The position numbers and the translations under genes were made by a program. 13,666 nt of DNA from Stagnihabitans sp043721775 (GTDB lineage: Bacteria > Pseudomonadota > Alphaproteobacteria > Rhodobacterales > Rhodobacteraceae), in contig JAYSQA010000260.1 of the NCBI GenBank assembly GCA_043721775.1, forward strand, positions 1 to 13,666, read 5' to 3'. Shown one piece after another: positions 1 to 6,805 of the stretch. The notes below the pieces were generated by a model. It was not told where the DNA came from. It saw nothing but the letters and a program-made list of their open reading frames with translations, and did no database searches. Numbering within the stretch: position 1 is the stretch's first letter; each line of letters starts with the position of its first letter.

Positions 1-228
1 GCTTCACAGCACTCGGAACCCCGCAAACGCAGCGCGTGCGATGAACCTGTCCAAGGGAAGGCGATACTCAGCCTCAAGCTGATTTGCGCAACAGAGCCGG
101 AGGTAGCTCAGTGACTCAGATTCCATAAACACGACTAAACTTACCGTTATTTTTTGCTTGCTAATATCTATAAATTCTGTCGTGATATGCGTGTAAAGCG
201 AAACACCACGCGAGTTCAGGAGAAGACC
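1..228. other. Upstream region of the sulfate operon, no convincing gene
   Basis: This stretch precedes the cysP ribosome binding site. Positions 120-200 are clearly AT-richer than the rest of the window and probably hold the operon promoter. A possible -35-like TTACCG (141-146) lies 18 nt from TATCTA (165-170), but both boxes are weak. Two short open frames exist. One is a 40-codon minus-strand frame (ATG at 126, stop at 4-6). The other is a plus-strand frame open from the window edge to a TGA at 112-114, with only about 65% G/C at third positions. Neither has a good ribosome binding site or a recognisable product, so I do not call them genes. Confidence 0.4.
218..222 (+). promoter_or_regulatory. 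Shine-Dalgarno that sets the cysP start
   Basis: AGGAG at 218-222 lies six bases before the ATG at 229. The next in-frame ATG (355), where the signal peptide begins, has no purine-rich box in front of it. The first ATG is therefore the better supported start, even though it puts 42 residues before the signal peptide. Confidence 0.65.
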
Positions 229-1347
229 ATGTTCAGGACCATAACCATCGCCGGAACCATCCAGGCCCAGGGCACTTTCGTGCGTGACCACAGCGACGGC
301 CGGATAACGATCAACACCGGCGCGAACCTGCTGACCGGCTGGCCGGTCAAGCGGATGATCAAGGGTGCGCTGGCGGCGTTTGTGCTGGGCCTGGGCTTTG
401 TCGCAAGTCAACCCCAGGCGGCCAGCGCACAGGTGTTGTTGAACGTCAGCTATGACCCAACGCGGGAGTTGTACGAAGACATCAACAAGGCTTTCACCGA
501 CTACTGGGTCGCCCAAGGCAACGCGGCGCCGGAAATTCAGGCCTCGCACGGCGGGTCGGGCGCGCAAGCCCGCGCGGTGATCGAGGGCTTGGATGCGCAG
601 GTCGTCACGCTGGCTTTGGCATCTGACATCGACAAGATCGCAGCACAGGGCAAGCTTCCTGCCGATTGGCAGGGCAAACTGCCGCACAATTCATCGCCCT
701 ACACATCGACGATCGTGTTTCTGGTGCGCCACGGCAACCCCAAGGGCATCAAGGATTGGGGCGATCTGGTGAAGGACGGCATCGAGGTCATCACGCCGAA
801 CCCCAAAACCTCGGGCGGGGCGCGCTGGAACTATCTGGGCGCCTGGGCCTGGGCGGAAAAGAACGGACAAGACCCGGTTGCCTTTGAAAAGGCGCTGTAT
901 TCCCATGTGCCGGTTCTGGACAAAGGTGCGCGCGACGCGTCCACCACCTTCACCCAGCGTGAAATCGGCGACGTTCTCTTGGCTTGGGAGAACGAGGCCT
1001 ATCTTGCCCAGAAGGAACTGGGTGCCGATCAGTATGACATCATCGTGCCGTCCATCTCGGTTCTGGCCGAGCCGCCGGTGGCTGTGGTCGATGCCAACCT
1101 GCATGACGACGCGCAAAAGAAGCTGGCAGAGGCTTACCTGAACTTCCTGTATACACCGGAAGCGCAAGCCATCATCTTCAAGGACTTCTATCGCGGCTGG
1201 GACACCTCCAAGGCCGATCCTGCCGATGTGGCGCGCTTCACCAAGCTTGACCTGGTTGACATCGCCCATTTCGGCGGCTGGGCCAAGGTTCAGAAAGAGC
1301 AGTTTGCCGATGGCGGCGTGTTCGACCAGATCTACACGGCCAAGTGA
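229..1347 (+). CDS. cysP: Sulfate ABC transporter, periplasmic sulfate-binding protein
   Basis: This is the periplasmic sulfate/thiosulfate receptor that delivers substrate to the CysTW permease. From ATG 229 the protein has 372 residues. Residues 43-67 form a classic Sec signal peptide starting MIKGALAAF and ending AASA, and the mature protein begins QVLLNVSYDPTREL, a hallmark of the CysP/Sbp family. Other family signatures are SHGGSGAQARAVIEGL, ITPNPKTSGGARWNYLGAW and the GDVLLAWENEAYL stretch. The odd part is residues 1-42, a strand-rich segment starting MFRTITIAG and ending LLTGWPVKR. It has about 88% G/C at third positions and its own strong ribosome binding site, so it looks translated. 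Starting at ATG 355 would give a conventional 330-residue preprotein. Either both starts are used, or a small upstream ORF has become fused to cysP. The stop lies 11 nt before cysT. Family call very secure; start uncertain. Confidence 0.95.
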   Translation: MFRTITIAGTIQAQGTFVRDHSDGRITINTGANLLTGWPVKRMIKGALAAFVLGLGFVASQPQAASAQVLLNVSYDPTRELYEDINKAFTDYWVAQGNAAPEIQASHGGSGAQARAVIEGLDAQVVTLALASDIDKIAAQGKLPADWQGKLPHNSSPYTSTIVFLVRHGNPKGIKDWGDLVKDGIEVITPNPKTSGGARWNYLGAWAWAEKNGQDPVAFEKALYSHVPVLDKGARDASTTFTQREIGDVLLAWENEAYLAQKELGADQYDIIVPSISVLAEPPVAVVDANLHDDAQKKLAEAYLNFLYTPEAQAIIFKDFYRGWDTSKADPADVARFTKLDLVDIAHFGGWAKVQKEQFADGGVFDQIYTAK

Positions 1348-1358
1348 GTATCTGATTG

Positions 1359-2195
1359 ATGGGCAAACCCTTCGTTCACAAATCCCCGATCCCCGGCTTT
1401 GGACTCTCGGCCGGGATTACCCTTGCGATGTTGGGCCTGATGGTGCTGCTGCCCATCGCGGCCTTGCTGGTGAAGGGCCTGTCGCCCGGCTTGCCTGCAC
1501 TGTTTGCCACAGTGAACACGCCAAGAACCTGGGCCGCGCTGTTCCTGTCATTCCGGCTGGCGCTGGTGGCGGCGGTCTTCAACCTGATCTTCGGCGTGGT
1601 GCTGGCTTGGGTTCTGGTCCGCTACCGCTTTCCCATGCGCAAGCTTCTGGATGCGGCGGTGGACCTGCCTTTCGCTTTGCCAACTGCCGTCGCGGGTATT
1701 GCGCTGACGGCGCTGTACGCCCCCAACGGGGCCTTCGGTCAGATCGCCAAGGATTGGGGCTTCAAGATTGCCTATACGCAATGGGGCATCCTGATTGCGC
1801 TGATCTTTGTCGGGCTGCCCTTCGTGACCCGCACTGTGCAACCGGTCATCGAAGAGATTGAACGCGAGGTCGAGGAAGCTTCCGCCACCCTCGGCGCCAC
1901 CCGCGCTTATACCCTGCGCCGGGTGATCCTGCCGATGCTGGCGCCCGCCGCCTTGACCGGCTTTGCGCTGTCACTGGCAAGGGCGGTCGGGGAATACGGT
2001 TCGGTCATCTTCATCGCGGGGAATATCCCCCTGAAGACCGAGATTGCCCCCCTGCTGATCGTCATCAAGCTGGAAGAATATAACGATGCCGGAGCGGCGG
2101 CCATTGGCATCGCCATGCTGCTGATCTCGTTCGGGATGCTGTTTGTCATCAACGCGGTGCAAGTGATCGGCCGCAGAAGGATGGGTCATGTCTGA
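1359..2195 (+). CDS. cysT: Sulfate ABC transporter permease CysT (CysU)
   Basis: One of the two inner-membrane permeases of the sulfate importer, 278 residues with about six hydrophobic segments starting near residue 15. The EAA loop that docks on the ATPase is visible as EEASATLGATRAYTLRRVILP, followed by the SLARAVGEYGSVIFIAGNIP stretch typical of CysT. I chose ATG 1359; a TTG three bases upstream is in frame, but ATG is preferred. The gene begins 11 nt after the cysP stop and its last 8 bases overlap the cysW start, so the two permeases are probably translationally coupled. Molybdate (ModB) and tungstate permeases are related, but the cysP and cysW neighbours settle the substrate as sulfate/thiosulfate. 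Confidence 0.95.
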   Translation: MGKPFVHKSPIPGFGLSAGITLAMLGLMVLLPIAALLVKGLSPGLPALFATVNTPRTWAALFLSFRLALVAAVFNLIFGVVLAWVLVRYRFPMRKLLDAAVDLPFALPTAVAGIALTALYAPNGAFGQIAKDWGFKIAYTQWGILIALIFVGLPFVTRTVQPVIEEIEREVEEASATLGATRAYTLRRVILPMLAPAALTGFALSLARAVGEYGSVIFIAGNIPLKTEIAPLLIVIKLEEYNDAGAAAIGIAMLLISFGMLFVINAVQVIGRRRMGHV

Positions 2196-3063
2196 TATTC
2201 CCGTAACCTATGCCCCAAAAGCCTACAAACCGGTTGCAACCGAGGTGCCATGGCTGCGCTGGCTGCTGATTGCCGTGGTGTTCGCCGTGCTGGCCGTTCT
2301 GTTGTTCGCCCCGCTGATCACCGTGTTTTATGAGGCGCTGCGGGAAGGCTTCGGTGCCGCGATCGCCAGCCTGTCCGACCCGGAATCGCTGTCGGCCATT
2401 CGTCTGACCCTGATGGTTGCGGCCTTCGCGGTGCCGCTGAATGCGGTCTTCGGGGTGGCTGCGGCCTGGCTGATCACCAAGTTCAGCTTTCGCGGCAAGG
2501 CGGTGCTGATCACGCTGATCGACATCCCCTTTTCGGTCTCGCCGGTCGTGGCGGGCCTGTGCATCATCCTGACCTTCGGGGCGAATTCCTGGGCCGGGTC
2601 ATGGCTGGTCGCACACGGGTTGCCGGTGGTCTTTGCGGTGCCGGGGATCGTGATGGCCTCGATGTTCGTGACCTTCCCTTTTGTCGCCCGCGAGTTGATC
2701 CCGGTGATGACCGAACAGGGCAAGGCCGAGGAGGAAGCCGCACTGACCCTTGGTGCCACCGGCTGGCGGGTGTTCTTCACCGTGACGCTGCCCAATATCC
2801 GCTGGGCCCTGCTGTACGGGGTACTTCTGTGCAATGCCCGGGCCATGGGCGAGTTTGGCGCGGTTGCGGTGGTCTCTGGCAAGATCCGGGGACTTACCGC
2901 CACCATGCCGATCACCATCGAGATGCTGTATAACGAGTATTCCTCGGTTGCGGCCTTCACCCTTGCCGCCGTTCTGGCCCTGCTGGCCCTTGTGACGCTG
3001 GCCCTGAAAACCCTGCTGGAATGGCGCTATGCTGACCAGTTGGCCGCACAACACCGCCATTGA
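2188..3063 (+). CDS. cysW: Sulfate ABC transporter permease CysW
   Basis: The second inner-membrane permease of the sulfate importer, 291 residues, usual family length. It has an N-terminal cytoplasmic stretch, a first membrane segment at about residues 25-48 (WLLIAVVFAVLAVLLFAPLI), and several more to the C-terminus. The coupling EAA loop reads EEEAALTLGATGWRVFFTVTLP and is followed by ARAMGEFGAVAVVSGKIRG, characteristic of CysW. The ATG lies inside the end of cysT (an ATG...TGA overlap of 8 bases), and the stop is 11 nt before the cysA start. CysT and CysW are expected to form the heterodimeric channel. Confidence 0.95.
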   Translation: MSDIPVTYAPKAYKPVATEVPWLRWLLIAVVFAVLAVLLFAPLITVFYEALREGFGAAIASLSDPESLSAIRLTLMVAAFAVPLNAVFGVAAAWLITKFSFRGKAVLITLIDIPFSVSPVVAGLCIILTFGANSWAGSWLVAHGLPVVFAVPGIVMASMFVTFPFVARELIPVMTEQGKAEEEAALTLGATGWRVFFTVTLPNIRWALLYGVLLCNARAMGEFGAVAVVSGKIRGLTATMPITIEMLYNEYSSVAAFTLAAVLALLALVTLALKTLLEWRYADQLAAQHRH

Positions 3064-3074
3064 GGAGGCACCAG

Positions 3075-3806
3075 ATGCAGATCGAAATCGACGAGATTTC
3101 CAAAGAGTTCGGCTCCACCGCCGCCCTGACGCCGGTGTCCTTGTCGCTGCCCTCGGGCGCGCTGGTGGCTTTGCTCGGGCCGTCAGGGTCGGGCAAGACG
3201 ACGCTGCTGCGCATTCTGGGGGGGTTGGAGTTCCCCACCTCGGGCCGTGTGCTGTTTGACGGCGCGGATGCGACAGCGTTGACGGTGCAGGAACGGCGGG
3301 CGGGCTTCGTGTTTCAAAGTTACGCGCTGTTCCGCCATATGACGGTGTTTGAAAACATCGCTTACGGGTTGCGCGCAAGGCCCCGCGCCACCCGCCCGCC
3401 GGAAGCCGAAATTGCGCGCCGGGTGACCAAACTGCTGGACCTGATCCAGCTGCCACAGATAGGCGCGCGTTACCCGACGCAGCTGTCGGGCGGCCAGCGA
3501 CAGCGAGTGGCGCTGGCGCGGGCTCTGGCGATTGAACCCCGGATGCTGCTGCTGGATGAGCCCTTCGGTGCGCTGGATGCCAAGGTGCGCAAGGAACTGC
3601 GGCAAGGCTTGCGCGACATTCACGACTCCACCGGCCTTACCACGGTGTTTGTGACGCACGATCAGGAGGAGGCGATGGAGCTGGCGGATCTGGTCGTCGT
3701 GATGTCGCAGACGCCTGCGGGCGGGCGGATCGAGCAGGTCGGCCGCCCGCAAGACATTCGCGCCAAGCCCGCCACGGCCTTCGTGCGCGACTTCATCTCA
3801 GCCTGA
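3075..3806 (+). CDS. cysA: Sulfate ABC transporter ATP-binding protein, short form
   Basis: Cytoplasmic ATPase that powers sulfate import. From ATG 3075 it has 243 residues; a GAGGAGG box lies just upstream, and the in-frame TTG at 3060 would bury that box. All nucleotide-binding motifs are present: Walker A GPSGSGKTT (35-43), Q-loop Gln81, signature LSGGQ (137-141), Walker B LLLDEP (D161, E162), D-loop ALDA, and switch His195 in THDQEEA. CysA proteins are typically about 340-360 residues, with a C-terminal TOBE-like regulatory domain. This one stops at FVRDFISA, right where that domain would begin. The next gene starts 15 nt later, so no remnant of the missing domain exists downstream. It is therefore a genuine short form or an old truncation, not a fresh frameshift. 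Confidence 0.93.
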   Translation: MQIEIDEISKEFGSTAALTPVSLSLPSGALVALLGPSGSGKTTLLRILGGLEFPTSGRVLFDGADATALTVQERRAGFVFQSYALFRHMTVFENIAYGLRARPRATRPPEAEIARRVTKLLDLIQLPQIGARYPTQLSGGQRQRVALARALAIEPRMLLLDEPFGALDAKVRKELRQGLRDIHDSTGLTTVFVTHDQEEAMELADLVVVMSQTPAGGRIEQVGRPQDIRAKPATAFVRDFISA

Positions 3807-3821
3807 AGGGGCAACGGGACC

Positions 3822-4282
3822 ATGGACCAGATTGACCGGCGTATCCTGACAGAGTTGCAGTGCGATGCCACGCTGCCCATCGTGGAATTGGCAACCGGGT
3901 CGGGCTGTCAGCCTCGCCCTGCTGGAAGCGGGTGCAAAAGCTGGAGCGGACCGGTGTGATCATTGACCGCGTGGCGCGGGTGGATGCGCACAAGCAGGGG
4001 CTTGGTCTGACCGTTCTGGCGGAAGTGACCGCGATGGACCATTCGGCCCCATGGCGCGAGGCGTTTCTGAACGCGGTGCGCGCGTCGCCCGCGGTGATGG
4101 AAGTGCTGCGGCTGGGCGGCTTGTCCGATTACCTGTTCAGGGTCACGGTGCCCGATACGCCGTGCTATGACGCATTTTACCGCAGGTTCACGGCGGCGGT
4201 TCCGCTGCGGGCGGTGCGGTCAAGCTTCGTGATGAAGACGGTGCATGTGAAAGCCAGCCTGCGCTTGCCGGATGTGGCCTGA
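3822..4282 (+). pseudogene. Frameshifted Lrp/AsnC regulator, DecR/YbaO-like
   Basis: The first 24 codons from ATG 3822 (MDQIDRRILTELQCDATLPI, then VELA) match the start of an Lrp/AsnC helix-turn-helix domain. The rest, from about 3895, continues in a different frame (RVGLSASPCWKRVQKLE, then GVIIDRVARVDAHKQGLGLT) to the stop at 4280-4282. Adding one C after ACC near 3894-3896 restores an unbroken protein of about 153 residues, normal for the family. The C-terminal half has the usual ligand-binding RAM domain (GGLSDYLFRV, then the SSFVMKTV strand). The PCWKR-LE-G-I and GLGLT motifs recall E. coli DecR (YbaO), a cysteine-responsive activator, which fits a place 15 nt behind a sulfate transporter. 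As given, the gene makes only a short useless peptide, unless a GTG at 3860 is used, and that would lack the first helices. A sequencing error is a real alternative. Confidence 0.85.
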
Positions 4283-4291
4283 CGCTGCCCA

Positions 4292-4314
4292 AGGATGGGC
4301 GAATCGCCCATCCT
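4292..4314. terminator. Palindrome closing the cys operon, probable terminator and interspersed repeat
   Basis: AGGATGGGCGA (4292-4302) is perfectly repeated in inverted form at 4304-4314, with one central base; in practice a 9-10 bp stem with a 3-nt loop. It begins 10 nt after the stop of the Lrp-like gene. There is no T-tract, so it is either an imperfect terminator or an mRNA 3'-end stabiliser. The shape (GGATGGGCGA/TCGCCCATCC followed by TACC) is like palindromes I associate with many Rhodobacteraceae intergenic regions, from memory. Confidence 0.6.
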
Positions 4315-4368
4315 ACCTTGTACCCGCGGGGGCGTCTGAGGCTTTGGCCGGAGGTGCCGGTGCCTGGG

Positions 4369-4396
4369 CTTGCAAGGGTCTGCTTGCAAGGGCCTG
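4369..4396. repeat. Two-copy 14-bp tandem repeat
   Basis: CTTGCAAGGGTCTG at 4369-4382 is followed directly by CTTGCAAGGGCCTG at 4383-4396, a single T-to-C difference. It lies in noncoding DNA just before the first strong hairpin of the gene-poor stretch. A local slippage duplication is the simplest explanation. Confidence 0.75.
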
Positions 4397-5088
4397 CGCG
4401 GGCCGGGCAATAGCGGCGCTTCGCCCGGCCGTCGGTGCGGCCCCTTGAGGGTTCATCAGCAGGCCGGAGGAACACCCGTCAAGGGGCATGGTTGGGTCAG
4501 GCTGCCCATGACATCGAAGGCGTGCGGGGTCCTTCGGCGTCTGGGCTGCGCAATCATTGCAGGAATGGGCGCGGCAGGTGGCGGCGTTCAACCGCCCGGC
4601 GGATAGGGTGGGGGACCGGGTGATGTGCGGCACCCGTCGCCGGGTTCCCTCGACTTGATGGGGGATTGGGGGGCAGAAGATGGAAGGGCCGCTGTCCGGC
4701 CTGATCGCCCATCCGGTCGCCCGACAGGCATTCGGGGTGGCTTCGGCGCAGCTTGAACCGCCTGTGTTTGCGCAGGCTTGCGGCCGACCTTTGGACGCGT
4801 GGTGAAGCGTGCCGGTCTGCAAGACATCGTCCTTAACCCAAGCGCCTCGGTCAGGACTTGGCGGGGTCGTGGACCGGGCCGCAAGCGGGCAGGTTTGCCG
4901 GGGCAGAAGGCCGTGCGCCGCCCCAAACCTTCCGGCCGAACCTGCGGCTATGGCGAAAGCTGAAAACCGCTGCGAGAGGCGGTCCGCAACCCGGAGAGAA
5001 GGTCAGACGCGGAGGGCGGCGGGTAACATAACCCAGCAGACGGCTCCTTGCGATGCCGTTGCCTGACCAGTCCTGGACGCCCGGCACT

Positions 5089-5109
5089 GCCCCGCGACAC
5101 ATGCGGGGC
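5089..5109. terminator. GC hairpin downstream of the arabinose operon
   Basis: GCCCCGC (5089-5095) and GCGGGGC (5103-5109) form a perfect 7-bp stem with a 7-nt loop. It lies about 110 nt past the stop of the last minus-strand gene of the arabinose operon. There is no T-run on either side, so a terminator role is only a possibility. Confidence 0.3.
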
Positions 5110-5118
5110 TTGCGCCGG

Positions 5119-5161
5119 GGATAGGGGCCCAGGATATGGGTCCGGGATATGGGTCCGGGAT
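5119..5161. repeat. 13-bp tandem repeat, about three copies
   Basis: GGATATGGGTCCG occurs twice in perfect tandem (5132-5144, 5145-5157). It is preceded by a degenerate copy (5119-5131, 10 of 13 matching) and followed by a partial fourth copy (GGAT, 5158-5161). It lies in noncoding DNA about 60 nt past the end of the arabinose operon. It could be a variable-number locus; no function is evident. Confidence 0.8.
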
Positions 5162-5221
5162 GCAAATCTTGCGTCGGACTTGCCCGGCGCGCCGCGGCTT
5201 TACACTTTGGCTGACGTGCGA

Positions 5222-6730
5222 TCAGCCCCGAAGGTCGGCGGGCAGCAGGGCGTCGGGCAGGTTCTGATAGGCCACCGGCCGCAGCCAGCGCCGGATCGAC
5301 AGCGTGCCGACGGATGTGGCGCCGAAGTTGGTTGAGGCGGGGTAGGGGCCGCCATGCACCTGGGCATCCACCACCTCCACCCCGGTCGGGAAGCCATTGG
5401 CCAGCACCCGGCCCGCCTTGCGTTCCAACACCGGCATCAGGGTCTGGCCAAGCGCGGTGTCAGCGTCATCAAGATGCAGGGTGCAGGTCAGCTGGCCTTC
5501 AAGGCATTGCGCCACGGCGAGCATCTGGCTGGCATCCCTGACCCGGACGATCAGGCCGAGGGGGCCGAACACCTCTTCGGACAGGGCATGGTTGCCCAGC
5601 CAGTCATCGCCCGAAACCTCATACAGATAGGGCGTCGCGTGGCGCATGTCGCAGACCGAGGTGAGCACGGCCTGCACGCCGGTCTGAGCGGCTACCCGGT
5701 CGCGACCGGCGCGGTAGGCGGCTGCAATGCCATCGGTCAGCATGGTTTGGGCTGCAACCGGAGCAAGCGCCGCTTTCGTGGCGGCGATGAAGGCTTGCGC
5801 CGCAGGCCCGTCAATCAGCACGGCGATGCCGGGGTTGGTGCAGAACTGGCCAGCACCCATGGTAAGGGACCCGGCCCAGCCCTTGGCAATCGCCTCGCCC
5901 CTGGCCGCCACGGCGGCGGGCAGCAGGAACATCGGGTTCACTGAACCCAGTTCGCCAAAGAACGGGATCGGTTCGGGGCGGCGGGTGCACAGGTCATAAA
6001 GCGCGCGTCCACCGCCCAGCGAGCCGGTGAAGCCCACGGCCTTGATCAGGGGGTGCTGAACCAGCGCCTCGCCCACATCGCGCTTGCCGCCTTGCACCAG
6101 CGAGAAGACGCCGGGATGCAGACCGCAGGCCAGAATTGCAGTTTCAATCGCCTGCGCCACGATTTCCGCCGTGCCGGGATGGGCCGAGTGCCCCTTCACC
6201 ACCACCGGGCAACCCGCCGCCAAAGCCGAAGCCGTATCGCCACCGGCGGTGGAGAAGGCCAGCGGGAAGTTTGACGCACCAAAGACCGCGACCGGACCAA
6301 TCGGGCGTTGCACCATCTTCATGTCGGGGCGCGGGGCGGGCTTGCGGTCGGGCAGCGCCGCGTCATGGCGGCGGTCAAGGTAGTCACCCTTGCGGATATG
6401 CGACGCAAACAGGCGCAGCTGGCCCATGGTGCGACCCCGCTCGCCTTCCAGCCGGGCTACGGGCAGGCCAGTTTCCGAGGTGCCGATGGCGGTGATTTCA
6501 ACGCCCCGCGCCTCGATTTCATCGGCGATGCGGTCAAGGAAGGTGGCGCGCTGCTCGCGGCTGAGCGCTGCATAGCTGGGAAAGGCGGCCTCGGCGGCCT
6601 GAACGGCGGCGTCGACATGGGCGGGGGTGCCTATGGAGAAGGTCATGGCCTCGCCCGTGGCGGGGGAGGATTGGAAGCTGGCTTCCCCCGCGATCCATTG
6701 GCCCGCGATCAGGTGTTTTCCGGTCAGCAT
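5222..6730 (-). CDS. Alpha-ketoglutarate semialdehyde dehydrogenase (aldehyde dehydrogenase family)
   Basis: Oxidises 2-oxoglutarate semialdehyde (2,5-dioxopentanoate) to 2-oxoglutarate with NAD(P)+, the last step of the non-phosphorylative pentose pathway. The protein has 502 residues from ATG 6730, which follows GGAG at good spacing; an in-frame GTG at 6769 has weaker support. Visible aldehyde dehydrogenase features are GASNFP (151-156, with Asn154), cofactor-binding Lys179, GFTGS (233-237), general base Glu260 in FFGELGSVNP and catalytic Cys297 in GAGQFCTNPG. The FFGELGSVNP and GQFCTNPG forms are typical of the KGSADH branch rather than betaine-aldehyde or succinate-semialdehyde enzymes. 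It is the last gene of the operon, 75 nt after the sugar dehydrogenase, and a repeat-like hairpin in that gap may lower its expression relative to upstream genes. The Azospirillum counterpart is called AraE; I leave the symbol blank because araE also names a transporter. Confidence 0.92.
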   Translation of the reverse strand: MLTGKHLIAGQWIAGEASFQSSPATGEAMTFSIGTPAHVDAAVQAAEAAFPSYAALSREQRATFLDRIADEIEARGVEITAIGTSETGLPVARLEGERGRTMGQLRLFASHIRKGDYLDRRHDAALPDRKPAPRPDMKMVQRPIGPVAVFGASNFPLAFSTAGGDTASALAAGCPVVVKGHSAHPGTAEIVAQAIETAILACGLHPGVFSLVQGGKRDVGEALVQHPLIKAVGFTGSLGGGRALYDLCTRRPEPIPFFGELGSVNPMFLLPAAVAARGEAIAKGWAGSLTMGAGQFCTNPGIAVLIDGPAAQAFIAATKAALAPVAAQTMLTDGIAAAYRAGRDRVAAQTGVQAVLTSVCDMRHATPYLYEVSGDDWLGNHALSEEVFGPLGLIVRVRDASQMLAVAQCLEGQLTCTLHLDDADTALGQTLMPVLERKAGRVLANGFPTGVEVVDAQVHGGPYPASTNFGATSVGTLSIRRWLRPVAYQNLPDALLPADLRG

Positions 6731-6749
6731 CTTGGTCTCCTTGATCAGG

Positions 6750-6797
6750 CAGCCGGGGGTTTCGCACACCCGGACCCCTGTGGGATATTTAGGAACA
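6750..6797 (-). repeat. Rhodobacteraceae-type intergenic hairpin element
   Basis: Read on the minus strand after the dehydrogenase stop, the sequence runs TAAATATCCC, then GGGGTCCGGG, a short loop, and ACCCCCGGC. This resembles an interspersed element (AAATATCCC followed by a G-rich/C-rich hairpin) that I recall from many Rhodobacteraceae intergenic regions. It can fold as CCGGG/CCCGG or GGGGT/ACCCC. Sitting inside the operon, it may act as a partial terminator or RNA-processing site. The family link is from memory only. Confidence 0.45.
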
Positions 6798-6805
6798 AAT
6801 GAATG

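Larger units (their letters stand above)
4315..5221. other. Gene-poor, hairpin-rich intergenic stretch of about 0.9 kb
   Basis: No open frame here looks like a protein. The candidates are Arg/Pro/Gly-rich, lack good starts and overlap on both strands, as expected of GC-rich noncoding DNA. Several clear hairpins stand out: GGCCGGGC/GCCCGGCC (4401-4408 with 4423-4430), GCCCCTTGA/TCAAGGGGC (4440-4448 with 4479-4487), CGGGTG/CACCCG (4617-4622 with 4631-4636), a bulged GCAGGTT stem (4889-4901 with 4932-4945) and GCCCCGC/GCGGGGC (5089-5095 with 5103-5109). I searched by eye for RNase P RNA, SRP RNA, tmRNA, tRNA and cobalamin riboswitch signatures and found none. Confidence 0.5.

Noticed and set aside
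98..120. GGAGGTAGCTCAGT resembles the 5' part of a tRNA (acceptor and D-arm).
   Set aside because: The following bases do not form a D-loop, anticodon arm or T-arm, and no TTC-type T-loop follows at the right distance.
4..126. A 40-codon minus-strand open frame starting at ATG 126.
   Set aside because: No ribosome binding site, codon use unlike the neighbouring genes, and no recognisable product; kept only as a note in the upstream region.
2328..2960. Long minus-strand open frame opposite cysW.
   Set aside because: Shadow of the GC-rich codon pattern; cysW is a clear family member on the opposite strand.
4778..4963. A basic Pro/Arg/Gly-rich 61-codon frame in the gene-free block.
   Set aside because: Composition is what GC-rich noncoding DNA gives by chance, with no clear start signal and competing frames on both strands.
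4851..5060. Possible cobalamin riboswitch or RNase P RNA, suggested by GC-rich loops and GGTCCGCAACCCGG.
   Set aside because: The B12-box and the universal RNase P core motifs are missing on both strands.
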